64,000 bases of DNA from Fibrobacter sp. (GTDB lineage: Bacteria > Fibrobacterota > Fibrobacteria > Fibrobacterales > Fibrobacteraceae). Shown in pieces: positions 46,312-54,907 of this stretch; position 1 is the first letter of the stretch; each line of letters starts with the position of its first letter. Both the position numbers and the translations under genes were made by a program. Under the pieces are notes generated by a model. That model ran no database searches. It saw only the letters and a list, made by a program, of their open reading frames with translations, and was not told where the DNA came from. The stretch is from positions 586,267 through 650,266 of the forward strand of contig JAKSIC010000001.1 of assembly GCA_024399015.1 (NCBI GenBank), read 5' to 3'.

Positions 46312-47163
46312 ATGAAGACAAAGATAGCCTCTTTTTTGACCGCTGCCCTCGTCAGCATCATGGCACTTGCCACTAGCTCTTTCGCCGATGCTGAAGACAG
46401 CTTCTACGACAAGGACCATATCCGCGGATTCGTATCCATCGGTGGCGACTACCGCGGCATGCGCGCAGAATTCCAGAACTACGTGAACCGCACCGCATTC
46501 ATTTTCGGTGCCTACGCCGACCCGGCCGACTCCTCTGGTGGAGTCGTAGCCCCCAGCTCCAATCCCAAGTACAACCAGTTCGGTGACTACTACCTGGGCC
46601 TGCACCTCAACGCCGGTGCCCAGTACAAGCAGTTCCTCACCTGGGTCGACCTGAACTTCATGCCCACACAGGTTTCTGAACGTCCGGCTACCTCTGTTAC
46701 CGCCGGCTCTAGCAAGTTCGCCTTGTTTGACGTCAGATGGTACGCCTACGGCCTCGACTGGATGTTCGGTTGGAAGATCCTCGGCGAAAGCAGCTTCATC
46801 AACGTGATTCCGGCAGTTGGTGTTGGTATGAACCTCATCAATTTCCACTTCGCCTCTGAATACGAAATCGTCTCTATCGACGGCAGCCAGCAGGCAACCC
46901 TCCGTGACCGCTACTACAGCACCCTCGCAACAACCGTAAATGCAGAACTCGAAGTCCGTCTGGAATTCGATCCTATTGCAGTCGGTATCTACGGTGGCTA
47001 CCGCTACATCCGCTACGACGAACTTACCGCCGAAGGTATGGAACTTCGCAACCCGTACTACGAATATGACACCGACAACGTTGGTGACACATTCTTCTTC
47101 GGTCTCCGCGTCACCTGGACCTTCCTCAGCGACTGGCAGAAGAAGCAGGCAGACAGACTCTAA
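46312..47163 (+). CDS. Outer-membrane beta-barrel protein
   Basis: 283 aa. Signal peptide MKTKIASFLTAALVSIMA with LATSSFADA. Alternating strands with aromatic girdles (FGDYYLGLHLNAGAQYKQFL, FALFDVRWYAYGLDWMFGWK, IAVGIYGGYRYIRYD, TFFFGLRVTWTFL). Function unknown; porin or surface-structural role is possible. A TTTCCA-16-TATACT pair lies just upstream, divergent from the substrate-binding lipoprotein. Confidence 0.8.
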   Translation: MKTKIASFLTAALVSIMALATSSFADAEDSFYDKDHIRGFVSIGGDYRGMRAEFQNYVNRTAFIFGAYADPADSSGGVVAPSSNPKYNQFGDYYLGLHLNAGAQYKQFLTWVDLNFMPTQVSERPATSVTAGSSKFALFDVRWYAYGLDWMFGWKILGESSFINVIPAVGVGMNLINFHFASEYEIVSIDGSQQATLRDRYYSTLATTVNAELEVRLEFDPIAVGIYGGYRYIRYDELTAEGMELRNPYYEYDTDNVGDTFFFGLRVTWTFLSDWQKKQADRL

Positions 47164-47211
47164 TCTGATTTTTCAAAGGCGCGGCAAATTGTCAATAGCC
47201 TAAGCGAAACT

Positions 47212-47240
47212 GAAAGCTCCGTCAAAAGACGGAGCTTTTT
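47212..47240. terminator. Terminator after outer-membrane protein gene
   Basis: AAAGCTCCGTC, AAAA, GACGGAGCTTTTT: perfect 11-bp stem, usable on both strands. Confidence 0.9.
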
Positions 47241-47257
47241 CGTTATAGACGGTTTTT

Positions 47258-47302
47258 GCACCGCCCCGCGCAACTCTGCAGCACCGCCCCGCGCACTCCT
47301 GC
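47258..47302. repeat. GC-rich 22/23-bp tandem repeat
   Basis: GCACCGCCCCGCGCA is repeated head to tail with slightly different ends (47258-47280 and 47281-47302), ending at the stop codon of the NYN gene. Two copies only. Confidence 0.8.
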
Positions 47303-48006
47303 TAAGCCATCATTCGCTGGCCCTGGGGAGCGGCACCGTCATTGTTTAGCCAGAGCGCCGGACGGCCTCGACTGAACGGATGCTCCTTCTGGAAGAAGAA
47401 GCCGCGGGGCGGAACATTGGACTCGGTCCCGGCATCCATCACCTTCTCCATGGCGATATAGCGGGCGCATGAACGCCTGAGGCAGGTGTCAGTCTTCCAG
47501 CGGATGGTGCGGTTCTTCTTGGGATAGATAAAGTCCCAACCCAGAAGCATGGTGGGCACACCCATCATGCGAAGACGGTCAGGCAGAGGCGCATACTGCC
47601 CCTGGGTGCTGAGTAGCACCACCGCCTGCATCTTGCTATAGCTGGCAAAAAGAAGAGCATCCTCCATAAGCCCAAGGTTCGGCCCCAGCTGACCGGTTTC
47701 CACCTCATGATCGCTATAATGAACCTGGATTCCGGCAGACCGAAGCTCATGTTCCAACTTCAATACACCTTCCACGGAACGACCATAAATATGGGGATTC
47801 CTGTAAGGATGATAATAGTGCGCCTCCATCTCCACGAGGCCACCGGAAGCCCCGAAGAACTTGCAGGCCTGCATCTGCACCCAGTTCTTGAGCCCACGGA
47901 AATCCACGTTGGAATGGAACCTGTGGTGAACCTTGTAGTACTCATTGACTTTCTTCAACGTGTAACCGTCAAGAAAGAACCCAATACGAATTGCCTTGTC
48001 GGGCAT
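47302..48006 (-). CDS. NYN-domain (LabA/DUF88-like) protein with altered active site
   Basis: 234 aa from the ATG at 48006 (GGGAGGAG upstream). NYN/PIN-like fold: first strand IGFFLDGYTLKKV (conserved Asp), a central helix NLGLMEDALLFASYSK, and the strand VVLLSTQGQYAPLPDRL. In active relatives the last motif reads SGDGDF with two Asp; here it is STQGQY, so two metal-ligand positions appear lost. The ~60-residue C-terminal tail has several Cys and Arg. Could be an inactive RNA-binding relative of the nuclease. Confidence 0.8.
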   Translation of the reverse strand: MPDKAIRIGFFLDGYTLKKVNEYYKVHHRFHSNVDFRGLKNWVQMQACKFFGASGGLVEMEAHYYHPYRNPHIYGRSVEGVLKLEHELRSAGIQVHYSDHEVETGQLGPNLGLMEDALLFASYSKMQAVVLLSTQGQYAPLPDRLRMMGVPTMLLGWDFIYPKKNRTIRWKTDTCLRRSCARYIAMEKVMDAGTESNVPPRGFFFQKEHPFSRGRPALWLNNDGAAPQGQRMMA

Positions 48007-48117
48007 ATCTCCTCCCAATGTTTAAAGTGACTACTATAAACACGCAGGAAATTTCCCGACGAACACGTTTTTTTAGTTAAATGTTGTTAACAAAGCCCCG
48101 CTGTTGCGAGGCCATAT

Positions 48118-49059
48118 CTAGAGAAGGTCTTTTTTCTTTAAACCATCAATAAGGGAGCCCGGCATCCACTTTTCAAGAGCCTTGTAGGCAGGATCGTCCA
48201 GCTTGGATTTCCATTCCGCGGACTTTTCCTTTTTGCCTGCATCGTGATAGATACGAATAAGGTTCAGAGCCGCACACCAATAGCGGATGGACTTGCCGGT
48301 GCGTTTCTCGTAACTTGCTGCGCTAGCTTCGTAAATCTTGGCAGCCTCGTCGTAACGCTTGAGGCAGTAAAGCATATCGGCCTTGATCTGCAGGAACACC
48401 GGATGGTTGGGAGCCTTGGAAAGACCGCGTTCAGCAAGTTTCAAACCCTTGGCATAATCTTCCTTGTCGTAGTACATCCAAATTAACGGTGTCAGGAAGA
48501 GGGGCCAGAAACGCTTGGACTGGAGAGATGCGGAATCCAGAACAGACAAGTACTTGGCGCGATTGTCGGACTTGAAGGGAACCCAGCTGAAACTTTGATC
48601 CACGTAGTAGGCATAGATTGCATAGAACGCCTGGGCTTCCAGGTTCTTGGAATCCTCGAACATGCCGGCTGCAGAACGTGTGGTCATGGCGCCTTTCACA
48701 GAATGTCCGGATTCACCCTGGACATAGCCGATTTCAAACTTGCGGAGGGCATCCCAAAGTCCTTCGGTCTTGCACTTTTCAAGACGATTACCCGCCTTGA
48801 GCAAAGCGGTTGTGTCGCCCTTGTCATCGTAGAGACTAATGCGAACAACGTTTTCCAGAAGGCAGCCCACACCGTTATTTTCTTCGCGGAGCTTGTTCGC
48901 AACTTCCATAGCGTCACCATACCGCAACTGCATGGTAAGAGAAGTTGCCTTGACCCACATTTCCATCTGGGCTTCGGGCAAAGAAAGGCCCAAGGTGTCG
49001 GCGCCACCAAAAGCCAAGGCCACTGCAAAAAGAACGATGGAAAAAATACGGGTAACCAT
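48118..49059 (-). CDS. Exported TPR-like protein
   Basis: 313 aa. Signal peptide MVTRIFSIVLFAVALAFGGA. Helical repeats throughout; the clearest TPR units are at ~200-270 (KEDYAKGLKLAERGLSKAPN, HPVFLQIKADMLYCLKRYDE). Periplasmic, probably protein-protein interaction. No family recognised beyond TPR. Confidence 0.75.
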   Translation of the reverse strand: MVTRIFSIVLFAVALAFGGADTLGLSLPEAQMEMWVKATSLTMQLRYGDAMEVANKLREENNGVGCLLENVVRISLYDDKGDTTALLKAGNRLEKCKTEGLWDALRKFEIGYVQGESGHSVKGAMTTRSAAGMFEDSKNLEAQAFYAIYAYYVDQSFSWVPFKSDNRAKYLSVLDSASLQSKRFWPLFLTPLIWMYYDKEDYAKGLKLAERGLSKAPNHPVFLQIKADMLYCLKRYDEAAKIYEASAASYEKRTGKSIRYWCAALNLIRIYHDAGKKEKSAEWKSKLDDPAYKALEKWMPGSLIDGLKKKDLL

Positions 49060-49539
49060 AGGTCACAAAATAGAAAAATAAAGAACGCCTCAAGGGCTCC
49101 ATATCCAGCCGTCATTTGTTGATAAATTGTGGGTTAGAATCCTCGCGAGTTTGTTTTCAACACTTTATCCACAATCGTTTTTACCCAAATTCGCCAACAC
49201 AGCCGTTACAGACAAGATATTTTGATACCGTTTCTATTCCAAAATGGAATACGCAGGTTTTACCACACCCGCTAAAAAACCTTCTTGACCTTACGGACTA
49301 ACCCTTTATACATCAATAAGTTACAGTCACTTTTCCCGAAAGAATTTTTCATTTGTTTGTACCGTCCTCTTTCAGAACACATCGACGAAACGCAAAAGTG
49401 ACGGCCGTCATAGTCTTTGAAAGGCAAAACAATCTATTTATTAGTCATGGATTCAACAACATTTCAACAATTCTTATACACATTCAGGAGTGTTCGTGAA
49501 TAAGTCTTGATAAATGTTGCACAAGAACGGAGGTTCACC
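49060..49539. other. 480-bp AT-rich intergenic region with DnaA-box-like sites
   Basis: No long ORF. Contains TTATCCACA (49165-49173) and TTATACACA (49474-49482), both perfect DnaA-box matches to TTATNCACA, plus one-mismatch sites on the minus strand: TTATCAACA (49117-49125) and TTATTCACG (49495-49503). AT-rich stretches lie at 49415-49485. Could be a replication origin, a DnaA-titration site or a DnaA-regulated promoter. Confidence 0.45.
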
Positions 49540-49725
49540 ATGCAGTTATTCCTCTCTGGATTCCAGCACTACAAGACCCGAGTCAGGGAAGTACTGGACG
49601 CCACCAGTGGCGTAAACTTGGACGACTTTCTGGACGACGACAATCTGCACGCTTACTACAGGAATGGGGATTCCGCAGAATTCGTCGCCGCAGCACTCTG
49701 GAACCCCGGCCTAGACGAGAACTAG
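49540..49725 (+). CDS. Small hypothetical protein (61 aa)
   Basis: Start at the ATG at 49540, 6 bases after ACGGAGG; an in-frame upstream ATG lacks a site. Sequence begins MQLFLSGFQHYKTRVREV and has an acidic stretch DDFLDDDNL. No signal peptide or membrane segment. A strong terminator follows, supporting a real, monocistronic gene. Family unknown. Confidence 0.6.
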   Translation: MQLFLSGFQHYKTRVREVLDATSGVNLDDFLDDDNLHAYYRNGDSAEFVAAALWNPGLDEN

Positions 49726-49759
49726 GCTCCAAAAAATCTCTTCTCTCCTCCTAGAAACA

Positions 49760-49793
49760 AAGAACCCCGCGATTTCGATCGCGGGGCTTCTTT
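49760..49793. terminator. Terminator after the 61-residue ORF
   Basis: AACCCCGCGAT, TTCG, ATCGCGGGGCTT flanked by AAAG and CTTT: a strong, nearly symmetric hairpin between convergent genes. Confidence 0.8.
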
Positions 49794-49847
49794 ATTCCAT
49801 GCATTTTTCCAGCGCACCTGGTTCCAGGCGCGAGAATCAGGCATCGA

Positions 49848-50765
49848 TTACTTCTTGGAGGAAACCTTCAAGTTGGTCAGGCTACGGGCAAGCTTCTTGC
49901 CGAAGGTGCTGGGATCAAAGTCACCGAAATCGAAGTCGCCGAAGTCAAAGCCACCTTCACCACCAAAAATGTTACCCATGAAGGCCATCATCAAAGCGTT
50001 GGTGAAGTCCTGGGTGCACTGGGGGTTGGTCTGTGTGTAAGGATAATCTTCGAAATCGAATTCTTCAGCATCCTTGTCGGCCTTGAAGTCAGCGTATGCA
50101 GCCTTGCAGTCGCTTTCGTTATAGGCAAAGCGGGGCTTGGAAGAATTGGTGCAAGACTCCTTTCCGTAGGTGTACTTGGCCTTGACTTCGTCCTTGGACC
50201 AGCTGATGATTTCCACAGTATAGTCCTTCATGACGGTAATCTTGTCGCAGGTAATCTCGGTACCTTCCATCATGTCAAGACCTTCGCCAAATTCACCACC
50301 GATAGCTTCCATGAAGATATCCTTGAGGAAGCAGTTACCGGAATAAATGATGCCGGCTTCGACGGTCTTGTCGCCGAAAACTTCCACGGAAGCTACAGCG
50401 CCGTCTTCTTCGCCTTCATAGGCATCGCGCCAGACACCCTTGGGGAAGCTGGATCCGGAATAGTTGTACACTTCCTTGTCGCCGTCAAAGTCTACGGTTA
50501 TGCGACCAGTCTCGGAGTCGTACTCGTAGGAATAAGTTTCCTTTTCGCCGTTACGGTTCCAGACCAGCTTGCCACCTTCTTCATTGCAGACAGGTTCGCT
50601 GTAGGTGATGGTCTGTTCGGACTTGTTGACTTCATACTCAGCCTTGTAGCGGGCCATGAATCCTTTGGTATCGGCAGCAGAGCCTTCACTGTCAGCAGAG
50701 CTGGAGGAGGAACAAGCCGTAAAAGCCAGGGCGGCTGCGGCAGAGGCAATCAAAATTTTCTTCAT
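49848..50765 (-). CDS. Hypothetical lipoprotein
   Basis: 305 aa. Lipobox FTAC at residue ~18 followed by a Ser run. The mature part has paired Cys (EPVCNEEGG, SGNCFLKD, EITCDKI, KESCTNS, SDCKAAY, PQCTQDF). A Gly/Phe/Asp repeat (GGFDFGDFDFGDFD) lies near the C-terminus. No family recognised. Transcribed alone, after the terminator at 50795. Confidence 0.75.
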   Translation of the reverse strand: MKKILIASAAAALAFTACSSSSSADSEGSAADTKGFMARYKAEYEVNKSEQTITYSEPVCNEEGGKLVWNRNGEKETYSYEYDSETGRITVDFDGDKEVYNYSGSSFPKGVWRDAYEGEEDGAVASVEVFGDKTVEAGIIYSGNCFLKDIFMEAIGGEFGEGLDMMEGTEITCDKITVMKDYTVEIISWSKDEVKAKYTYGKESCTNSSKPRFAYNESDCKAAYADFKADKDAEEFDFEDYPYTQTNPQCTQDFTNALMMAFMGNIFGGEGGFDFGDFDFGDFDPSTFGKKLARSLTNLKVSSKK

Positions 50766-50794
50766 ACATACTCCTTTCTTGTTGCTTGAAAGTT

Positions 50795-50826
50795 AAAAAA
50801 ACACTCTCGCCGAAGCAAGAGTGTTT
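50795..50826 (-). terminator. Terminator between the TPR/binding-protein gene and the lipoprotein
   Basis: AAACACTCT and AGAGTGTTT pair around CGCCGAAGCA; on the minus strand a run of seven T follows. Confidence 0.85.
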
Positions 50827-50851
50827 CATATTTCAAACCTTGTTAGTGACT

Positions 50852-50905
50852 CGGATTACATGGGGCTCGCCCGTTTATCGGATTACATGGGGCTCGCCCG
50901 TTTAC
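50852..50905. repeat. 27-bp tandem repeat overlapping a stop codon
   Basis: Two head-to-tail copies with period 27 (26 identical bases; 50852-50878 and 50879-50905) containing GGGGCTCGCCC, itself able to fold. The second copy includes the stop codon of the gene at 50902, so the first copy is an extra duplicate in the 3' UTR. Confidence 0.9.
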
Positions 50906-52695
50906 TTGGCGGGGCAGCCGTCCAGTGTCACAAACTTACCCTTTTCCACGGTAACGATCTTGGTGTTGGTGTTGGCGCCGCGCTTGAACTTGATTTCGCC
51001 ATACACACCCTTGAAGGTGCCGATGTTGTTGATGGCGTTGGTCAAGGAGCTGGAACCCTTAGCCATGGCGGTAAAGACGATATTTGCAGCATCGTAGCTG
51101 AGGCCGGAAACCTTGTCTTCGCCCGGTTCTTCACCCCAACGTTCCTTGAAGGCGCTAGAAAAGTCCTTGAGGCTCTGGTTGTCGCGGCCCATGTCGAGAG
51201 CAGGCACGCTGAAGTAGGAGCTGTCCACCAGACGCTTGCCCTGGATCAGGAGTTCGCGGCCATACCAGCCGGAAGTTCCCAGGAAGGTGCCGGAGATCTT
51301 GTTGAAGGCAGCCTGGCCAACCATGGAGCCAGCATCAGCCGGATTGGTAGCCGGAATGAAGATGCCCGGAATATCAAAGGTGGAGTCGCGCATGGAGAGC
51401 ATGCGTTCCTTGGCGTTCACGGCATCCAGGTCGGAGGCGCCGCGGGCGATGTTCTTGCGACGGTTCAGCTGCTTGTAGCGCACGTCGCGGAGGAGGTTGA
51501 ATTCGGTCTTGTAGTCCGGACGACCTTCTTCGTAGTTGCGGAATGCAATCATGCTGCCGCCACGACGTTCAACAGCCTGGGTGAAGCTCTGGGACATTGC
51601 AGAACCGTAGTCGCCCAAGGGGCTCAGCACTGCGAATTCGCGAATGTTCAGGCACTTCACGGCAAAGTCTGCAATGCTCTGGGCCAAGTTGTCCATGGTG
51701 ATGTTCACCTGGAAAATGTTCGGGCCCATCTTGGCGATACCGTCGTCGGTAGCAGTCGGGGTGAGCATCGGAATATTCTGGAAGTTGCTGCCCAGCCAAG
51801 CGCCAACGGTTGCTGCCGGGGCACTCATGATGGGGCCGATAACAGCAACGATGCTGTCCTGGTTCACAGCCTGCTGGGTGCGGAGCAAAGCCTGGGAAGC
51901 GTCGGCACGGGTGTCGGCAACGCGGATGTTGACCTTACCCTGAAGACCAGCCTGTTCGTGGGCCAGCATGACGCCCTGGATTGCGGCGGCACCGAATTCG
52001 GCAAAGTCACCAGAAAGGGGAGCAAGCACAAGGATGGTGGGCTGGCCTGCACCAGTACCATCGAGAGATTCCATACCCTTCTTGGCGGTGTTGGAAAGGT
52101 TTTCAGCAACGTCTGCAGCGAGAACCTTCTTGTACCAGTAGCGGGCGGCGCGGAAACGCTTTGCGTTCTGGCATTCACGACCGATCTGCAGCTGCATCCA
52201 GCCGATAACGTCCTTGTCCACCGGGAACTTTTCCAGGAGAGCCTGGAGCTGGTCGGCGTTCAGGAGGGAAGCGGCCAAAGTCTGGATAACCACGTCCTTG
52301 GTGCGGCTACGTGCAGCCGGATTCTTGGAGTAGGCCAGGATGCGGAGCATGGATTCAACGCCTTCATAAACGGCGCCCTTTTCCACGGAAACGATGGCGC
52401 TAGCCAGTTCCATACGTTCGCGGTAGTCCGACTTAACGTAGTATTCCAGGAAGCGGGAGGAAACCTTTTCAGCCTCGTCGCGGTTATGTTCGCGGAGGTA
52501 GCATTCGGTAAGCATCACTGCGGCCTTTTCGCCGGAGGACTTACGGAAGTTGGACTTATAAACCTTTTGGAGGGGCGAGATTGCTTCGGAGCAGTTGCCG
52601 TTCTGAATCAGGGACTTTGCGTTGCCCAAGTCATCTTGAGCGAAGATGGAGGTCGCAAGACCTGCGGCAAGAACCAGAGGAAGGATACGTTTCAT
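50902..52695 (-). CDS. TPR plus periplasmic-binding (Leu/Ile/Val-binding or LpoA-like) protein
   Basis: 597 aa. Signal peptide MKRILPLVLAAGLATSIFAQ. Residues ~20-210 are helical repeats (TPR-like: SLIQNGNCSEAISPLQKVYK, RFRAARYWYKKVLAAD). Residues ~218-597 form a type I periplasmic-binding fold (TILVLAPLSGDFAEFGAAAI, GPIMSAPAATVGAWL, AVLSPLGDYGSAMSQSFTQA, SGLSYDAANIVFTAM). The combination resembles LpoA-type activators of penicillin-binding proteins, though it lacks a lipobox; an amino-acid-binding role is the alternative. Starts 3 bases after the small gene upstream. Confidence 0.82.
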   Translation of the reverse strand: MKRILPLVLAAGLATSIFAQDDLGNAKSLIQNGNCSEAISPLQKVYKSNFRKSSGEKAAVMLTECYLREHNRDEAEKVSSRFLEYYVKSDYRERMELASAIVSVEKGAVYEGVESMLRILAYSKNPAARSRTKDVVIQTLAASLLNADQLQALLEKFPVDKDVIGWMQLQIGRECQNAKRFRAARYWYKKVLAADVAENLSNTAKKGMESLDGTGAGQPTILVLAPLSGDFAEFGAAAIQGVMLAHEQAGLQGKVNIRVADTRADASQALLRTQQAVNQDSIVAVIGPIMSAPAATVGAWLGSNFQNIPMLTPTATDDGIAKMGPNIFQVNITMDNLAQSIADFAVKCLNIREFAVLSPLGDYGSAMSQSFTQAVERRGGSMIAFRNYEEGRPDYKTEFNLLRDVRYKQLNRRKNIARGASDLDAVNAKERMLSMRDSTFDIPGIFIPATNPADAGSMVGQAAFNKISGTFLGTSGWYGRELLIQGKRLVDSSYFSVPALDMGRDNQSLKDFSSAFKERWGEEPGEDKVSGLSYDAANIVFTAMAKGSSSLTNAINNIGTFKGVYGEIKFKRGANTNTKIVTVEKGKFVTLDGCPAK

Positions 52696-52698
52696 AGT

Positions 52699-53013
52699 TT
52701 AATCTTCCACGGTGGACTGAACCACTTCGTGTTCTTTCTTGATTTGCTTTTGGAGGGATTCCGGAAGCTTCGCCCAGTCCATGATATCGACACGGAACGG
52801 GAGACCGCTATCTACGAAAGCCTTTTCCACAGACGTCATAACCTCAAAAGAGAGAGGTTTTTCGGAAATCGCTACCAATTCGAGTTCGGTTTCAGGGGTA
52901 AGATCTACGCCCGAGACGCGTGCGCCATGGGCCCAGACTTCCATGCCTTCGAAATGGAGGGCAATGATCCTCTGAACGATTTCCAATTGATCGGTTTCAA
53001 TGCATAATGCCAT
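52699..53013 (-). CDS. Degenerate minimal-nucleotidyltransferase-like protein
   Basis: 104 aa. The pattern follows MNT-type nucleotidyltransferases: VWAHGARVSGVDLTPETELE where active enzymes read FGSRARG..SDIDL, then a helix, and LPFRVDIMDWAKLPESLQKQ, which matches the usual PYKVDLVDxxxLxxxF motif. The catalytic GS and the DxD pair are replaced (GA, ELEL), so nucleotide transfer is unlikely. It is the first gene of an operon with the TPR/binding protein. Could be a regulatory relic of a toxin-antitoxin-type module; no HEPN partner is visible. Confidence 0.65.
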   Translation of the reverse strand: MALCIETDQLEIVQRIIALHFEGMEVWAHGARVSGVDLTPETELELVAISEKPLSFEVMTSVEKAFVDSGLPFRVDIMDWAKLPESLQKQIKKEHEVVQSTVED

Positions 53014-53210
53014 ATTGCCGCCAAATATAGTTTATTAGAGTGCCGGACCACGCCCAAAACAGGGGTTCCGACCCTCCTACTCCTTTTTTACCCTAAAAAT
53101 TACTGAACAAATGTATAATAATTTTGTATCTGCGGCAAGCCGGATTGCACCGTAGAACCAAAAGATCGGCCAAAACGTCACCAACAAACTAAAAAGATTA
53201 TATTCAAAAC

Positions 53211-54860
53211 GTGAAAAAGTTTGCGTGTTTAGGATTAATGCCCTTCTTTATGTGGGCATGTGGAGACAATGGGAATAACGTTAATGGTAACGAAATCGGC
53301 GACGATATTTCAAGTTCATCTATCGAGAATTTGCCTATTGAAAGCCTGCCGGAAAGTTCCTCCAGTATCGACCTACCGAGCAGTTCCACCGAATCCAGTA
53401 GCTCAAATGCCATCTCCAGCAGTTCTTTCGCAAGCTCAAGCTCTAGTGAAACGCCCTTTGTCGGCGATACAACAAAAGTAGTTTATCAACTAAAACCTTT
53501 CGAAGGTCCTTTGGCCAATCCCCACAAGGGCTTTACGGTTCCTACAGGCGGCACCTGGGTCTTTGACCCTTCCCTTCTATATGGCCCATACGGTGCCAAC
53601 GGAAACAAAGCATGGGACTTGGTCACTTATGGCTCCGGTTACCAGCAATGGAACAAGTTGAATCCTGCAAAAGGAGTGTACGACTGGACAGAGCTGGACA
53701 AGTTACTGGACGCCCTTGAACAACACGGCATGGGTTACGCACTCCGCGTATTGCCCTACACACCCTCTCACATTGCAGGAAACGATACTCCCACAGAGAA
53801 ATACGACTGGACTCCAGATTTCGTTTACGAAATGGGCGCCAAGAAGACTACCGCCACACTTCAGGGAAAAGGTTACAAGGCTCAGGTTCCTGTTTGGGAT
53901 GACCCGATTTATTTACAGGCTGCAAAAGATTTCGGAACGGCACTTGCTGCAAAGTACGATGGAGACCCTCGCATTGAATATATCGACGTCCGCAGTTTTG
54001 GGGAATGGGGTGAATGGCACGCCTCTCACCTAGACGGCAGCGAAATGCCCTCCGCCGAAATTGAAATGGACATGCTGAAACATTACGCTTCTGTTTTCAA
54101 GAAGACCCAGTTGGTGTTGCCCTCAAACGGCTCCGGTGATGTTTACACCTATGCATTAAGCCTCGGCATTACAAAACGTGACGACGGATTTATCGGTATC
54201 CCGGGAAGGCCCGATTCTTTGGTACGCGCCTACAAGGCAAATCTGCCCACCATCGCAGAAAATATTGCCGGCTACACCACCATGTTACAGTACACCGATG
54301 TGGTGCCCGGGAATTATTACAAGTGGACTCCCGACCGTTGGGTAAGTGCTATTAAAACCGCACACTTGACTTATTACGTTCTGGACCAGGACAGCGACGG
54401 TGGCGAAAGATTCTACCAGGACAACAAGGCTCTGGCAGATTCCATGACTCATGTTATTGGCTACAATTTCAAAATTGAAGAGGCTGAACTTTTGACCATT
54501 ACTGGTGACAAGGAAACAAAAAACGCATTGAACATTACGGTGAAAAATTCCGGCGTGGCGCCTTGTTTCTTTGACGTGTATGTGATGGCGGAATTCGTAA
54601 ACAGCGATGGAGAAGTTCTTTCTCAGTTAGGCGAAACCATCAAGATTGCCAAGGGAACCTTCCATGATGAAGATGTTCGAAAATTCGAATTCGCGGATTT
54701 CGTACCTGCAAGACAAACCAATGTAGCAGCACTACCTGGCGTAAGCGTAGCACTCTCCATCTACGAAAGCGAAGAAGCATTCAAGGCAGGAAAAAAGCCC
54801 ACCGTTAGATTTGATAACGACGGGCTTCAGGAAAATAATAAGTTGCTTTTGAAGCAGTAG
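53211..54860 (+). CDS. Lipoprotein with glycoside-hydrolase-like TIM barrel (DUF4832-like)
   Basis: 549 aa from the GTG at 53211. Lipobox MWAC near residue 17; Ser-rich linker ~35-85. Then FEGPLANPHKGFTVP, QQWNKLNPAKGVYDWTELDK, GYALRVLPYTPSHI, YIDVRSFGEWGEWHASHLDG (E265/E268 are candidate acids) and LVLPSNGSGD fit a GH42/DUF4832-type barrel; a C-terminal beta domain covers ~425-549. Probably cell-surface glycan hydrolysis; substrate unknown. A TATAAT at 53114-53119 may be its -10. Confidence 0.8.
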   Translation: MKKFACLGLMPFFMWACGDNGNNVNGNEIGDDISSSSIENLPIESLPESSSSIDLPSSSTESSSSNAISSSSFASSSSSETPFVGDTTKVVYQLKPFEGPLANPHKGFTVPTGGTWVFDPSLLYGPYGANGNKAWDLVTYGSGYQQWNKLNPAKGVYDWTELDKLLDALEQHGMGYALRVLPYTPSHIAGNDTPTEKYDWTPDFVYEMGAKKTTATLQGKGYKAQVPVWDDPIYLQAAKDFGTALAAKYDGDPRIEYIDVRSFGEWGEWHASHLDGSEMPSAEIEMDMLKHYASVFKKTQLVLPSNGSGDVYTYALSLGITKRDDGFIGIPGRPDSLVRAYKANLPTIAENIAGYTTMLQYTDVVPGNYYKWTPDRWVSAIKTAHLTYYVLDQDSDGGERFYQDNKALADSMTHVIGYNFKIEEAELLTITGDKETKNALNITVKNSGVAPCFFDVYVMAEFVNSDGEVLSQLGETIKIAKGTFHDEDVRKFEFADFVPARQTNVAALPGVSVALSIYESEEAFKAGKKPTVRFDNDGLQENNKLLLKQ

Positions 54861-54907
54861 AATTTTGAATTTGTGATCCAAAACCAGCGCAAAATTAATG
54901 CGCGAAA

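Noticed and set aside
47258..47302. CRISPR-like repeat
   Set aside because: Only two copies with no spacer between them, and no cas genes.
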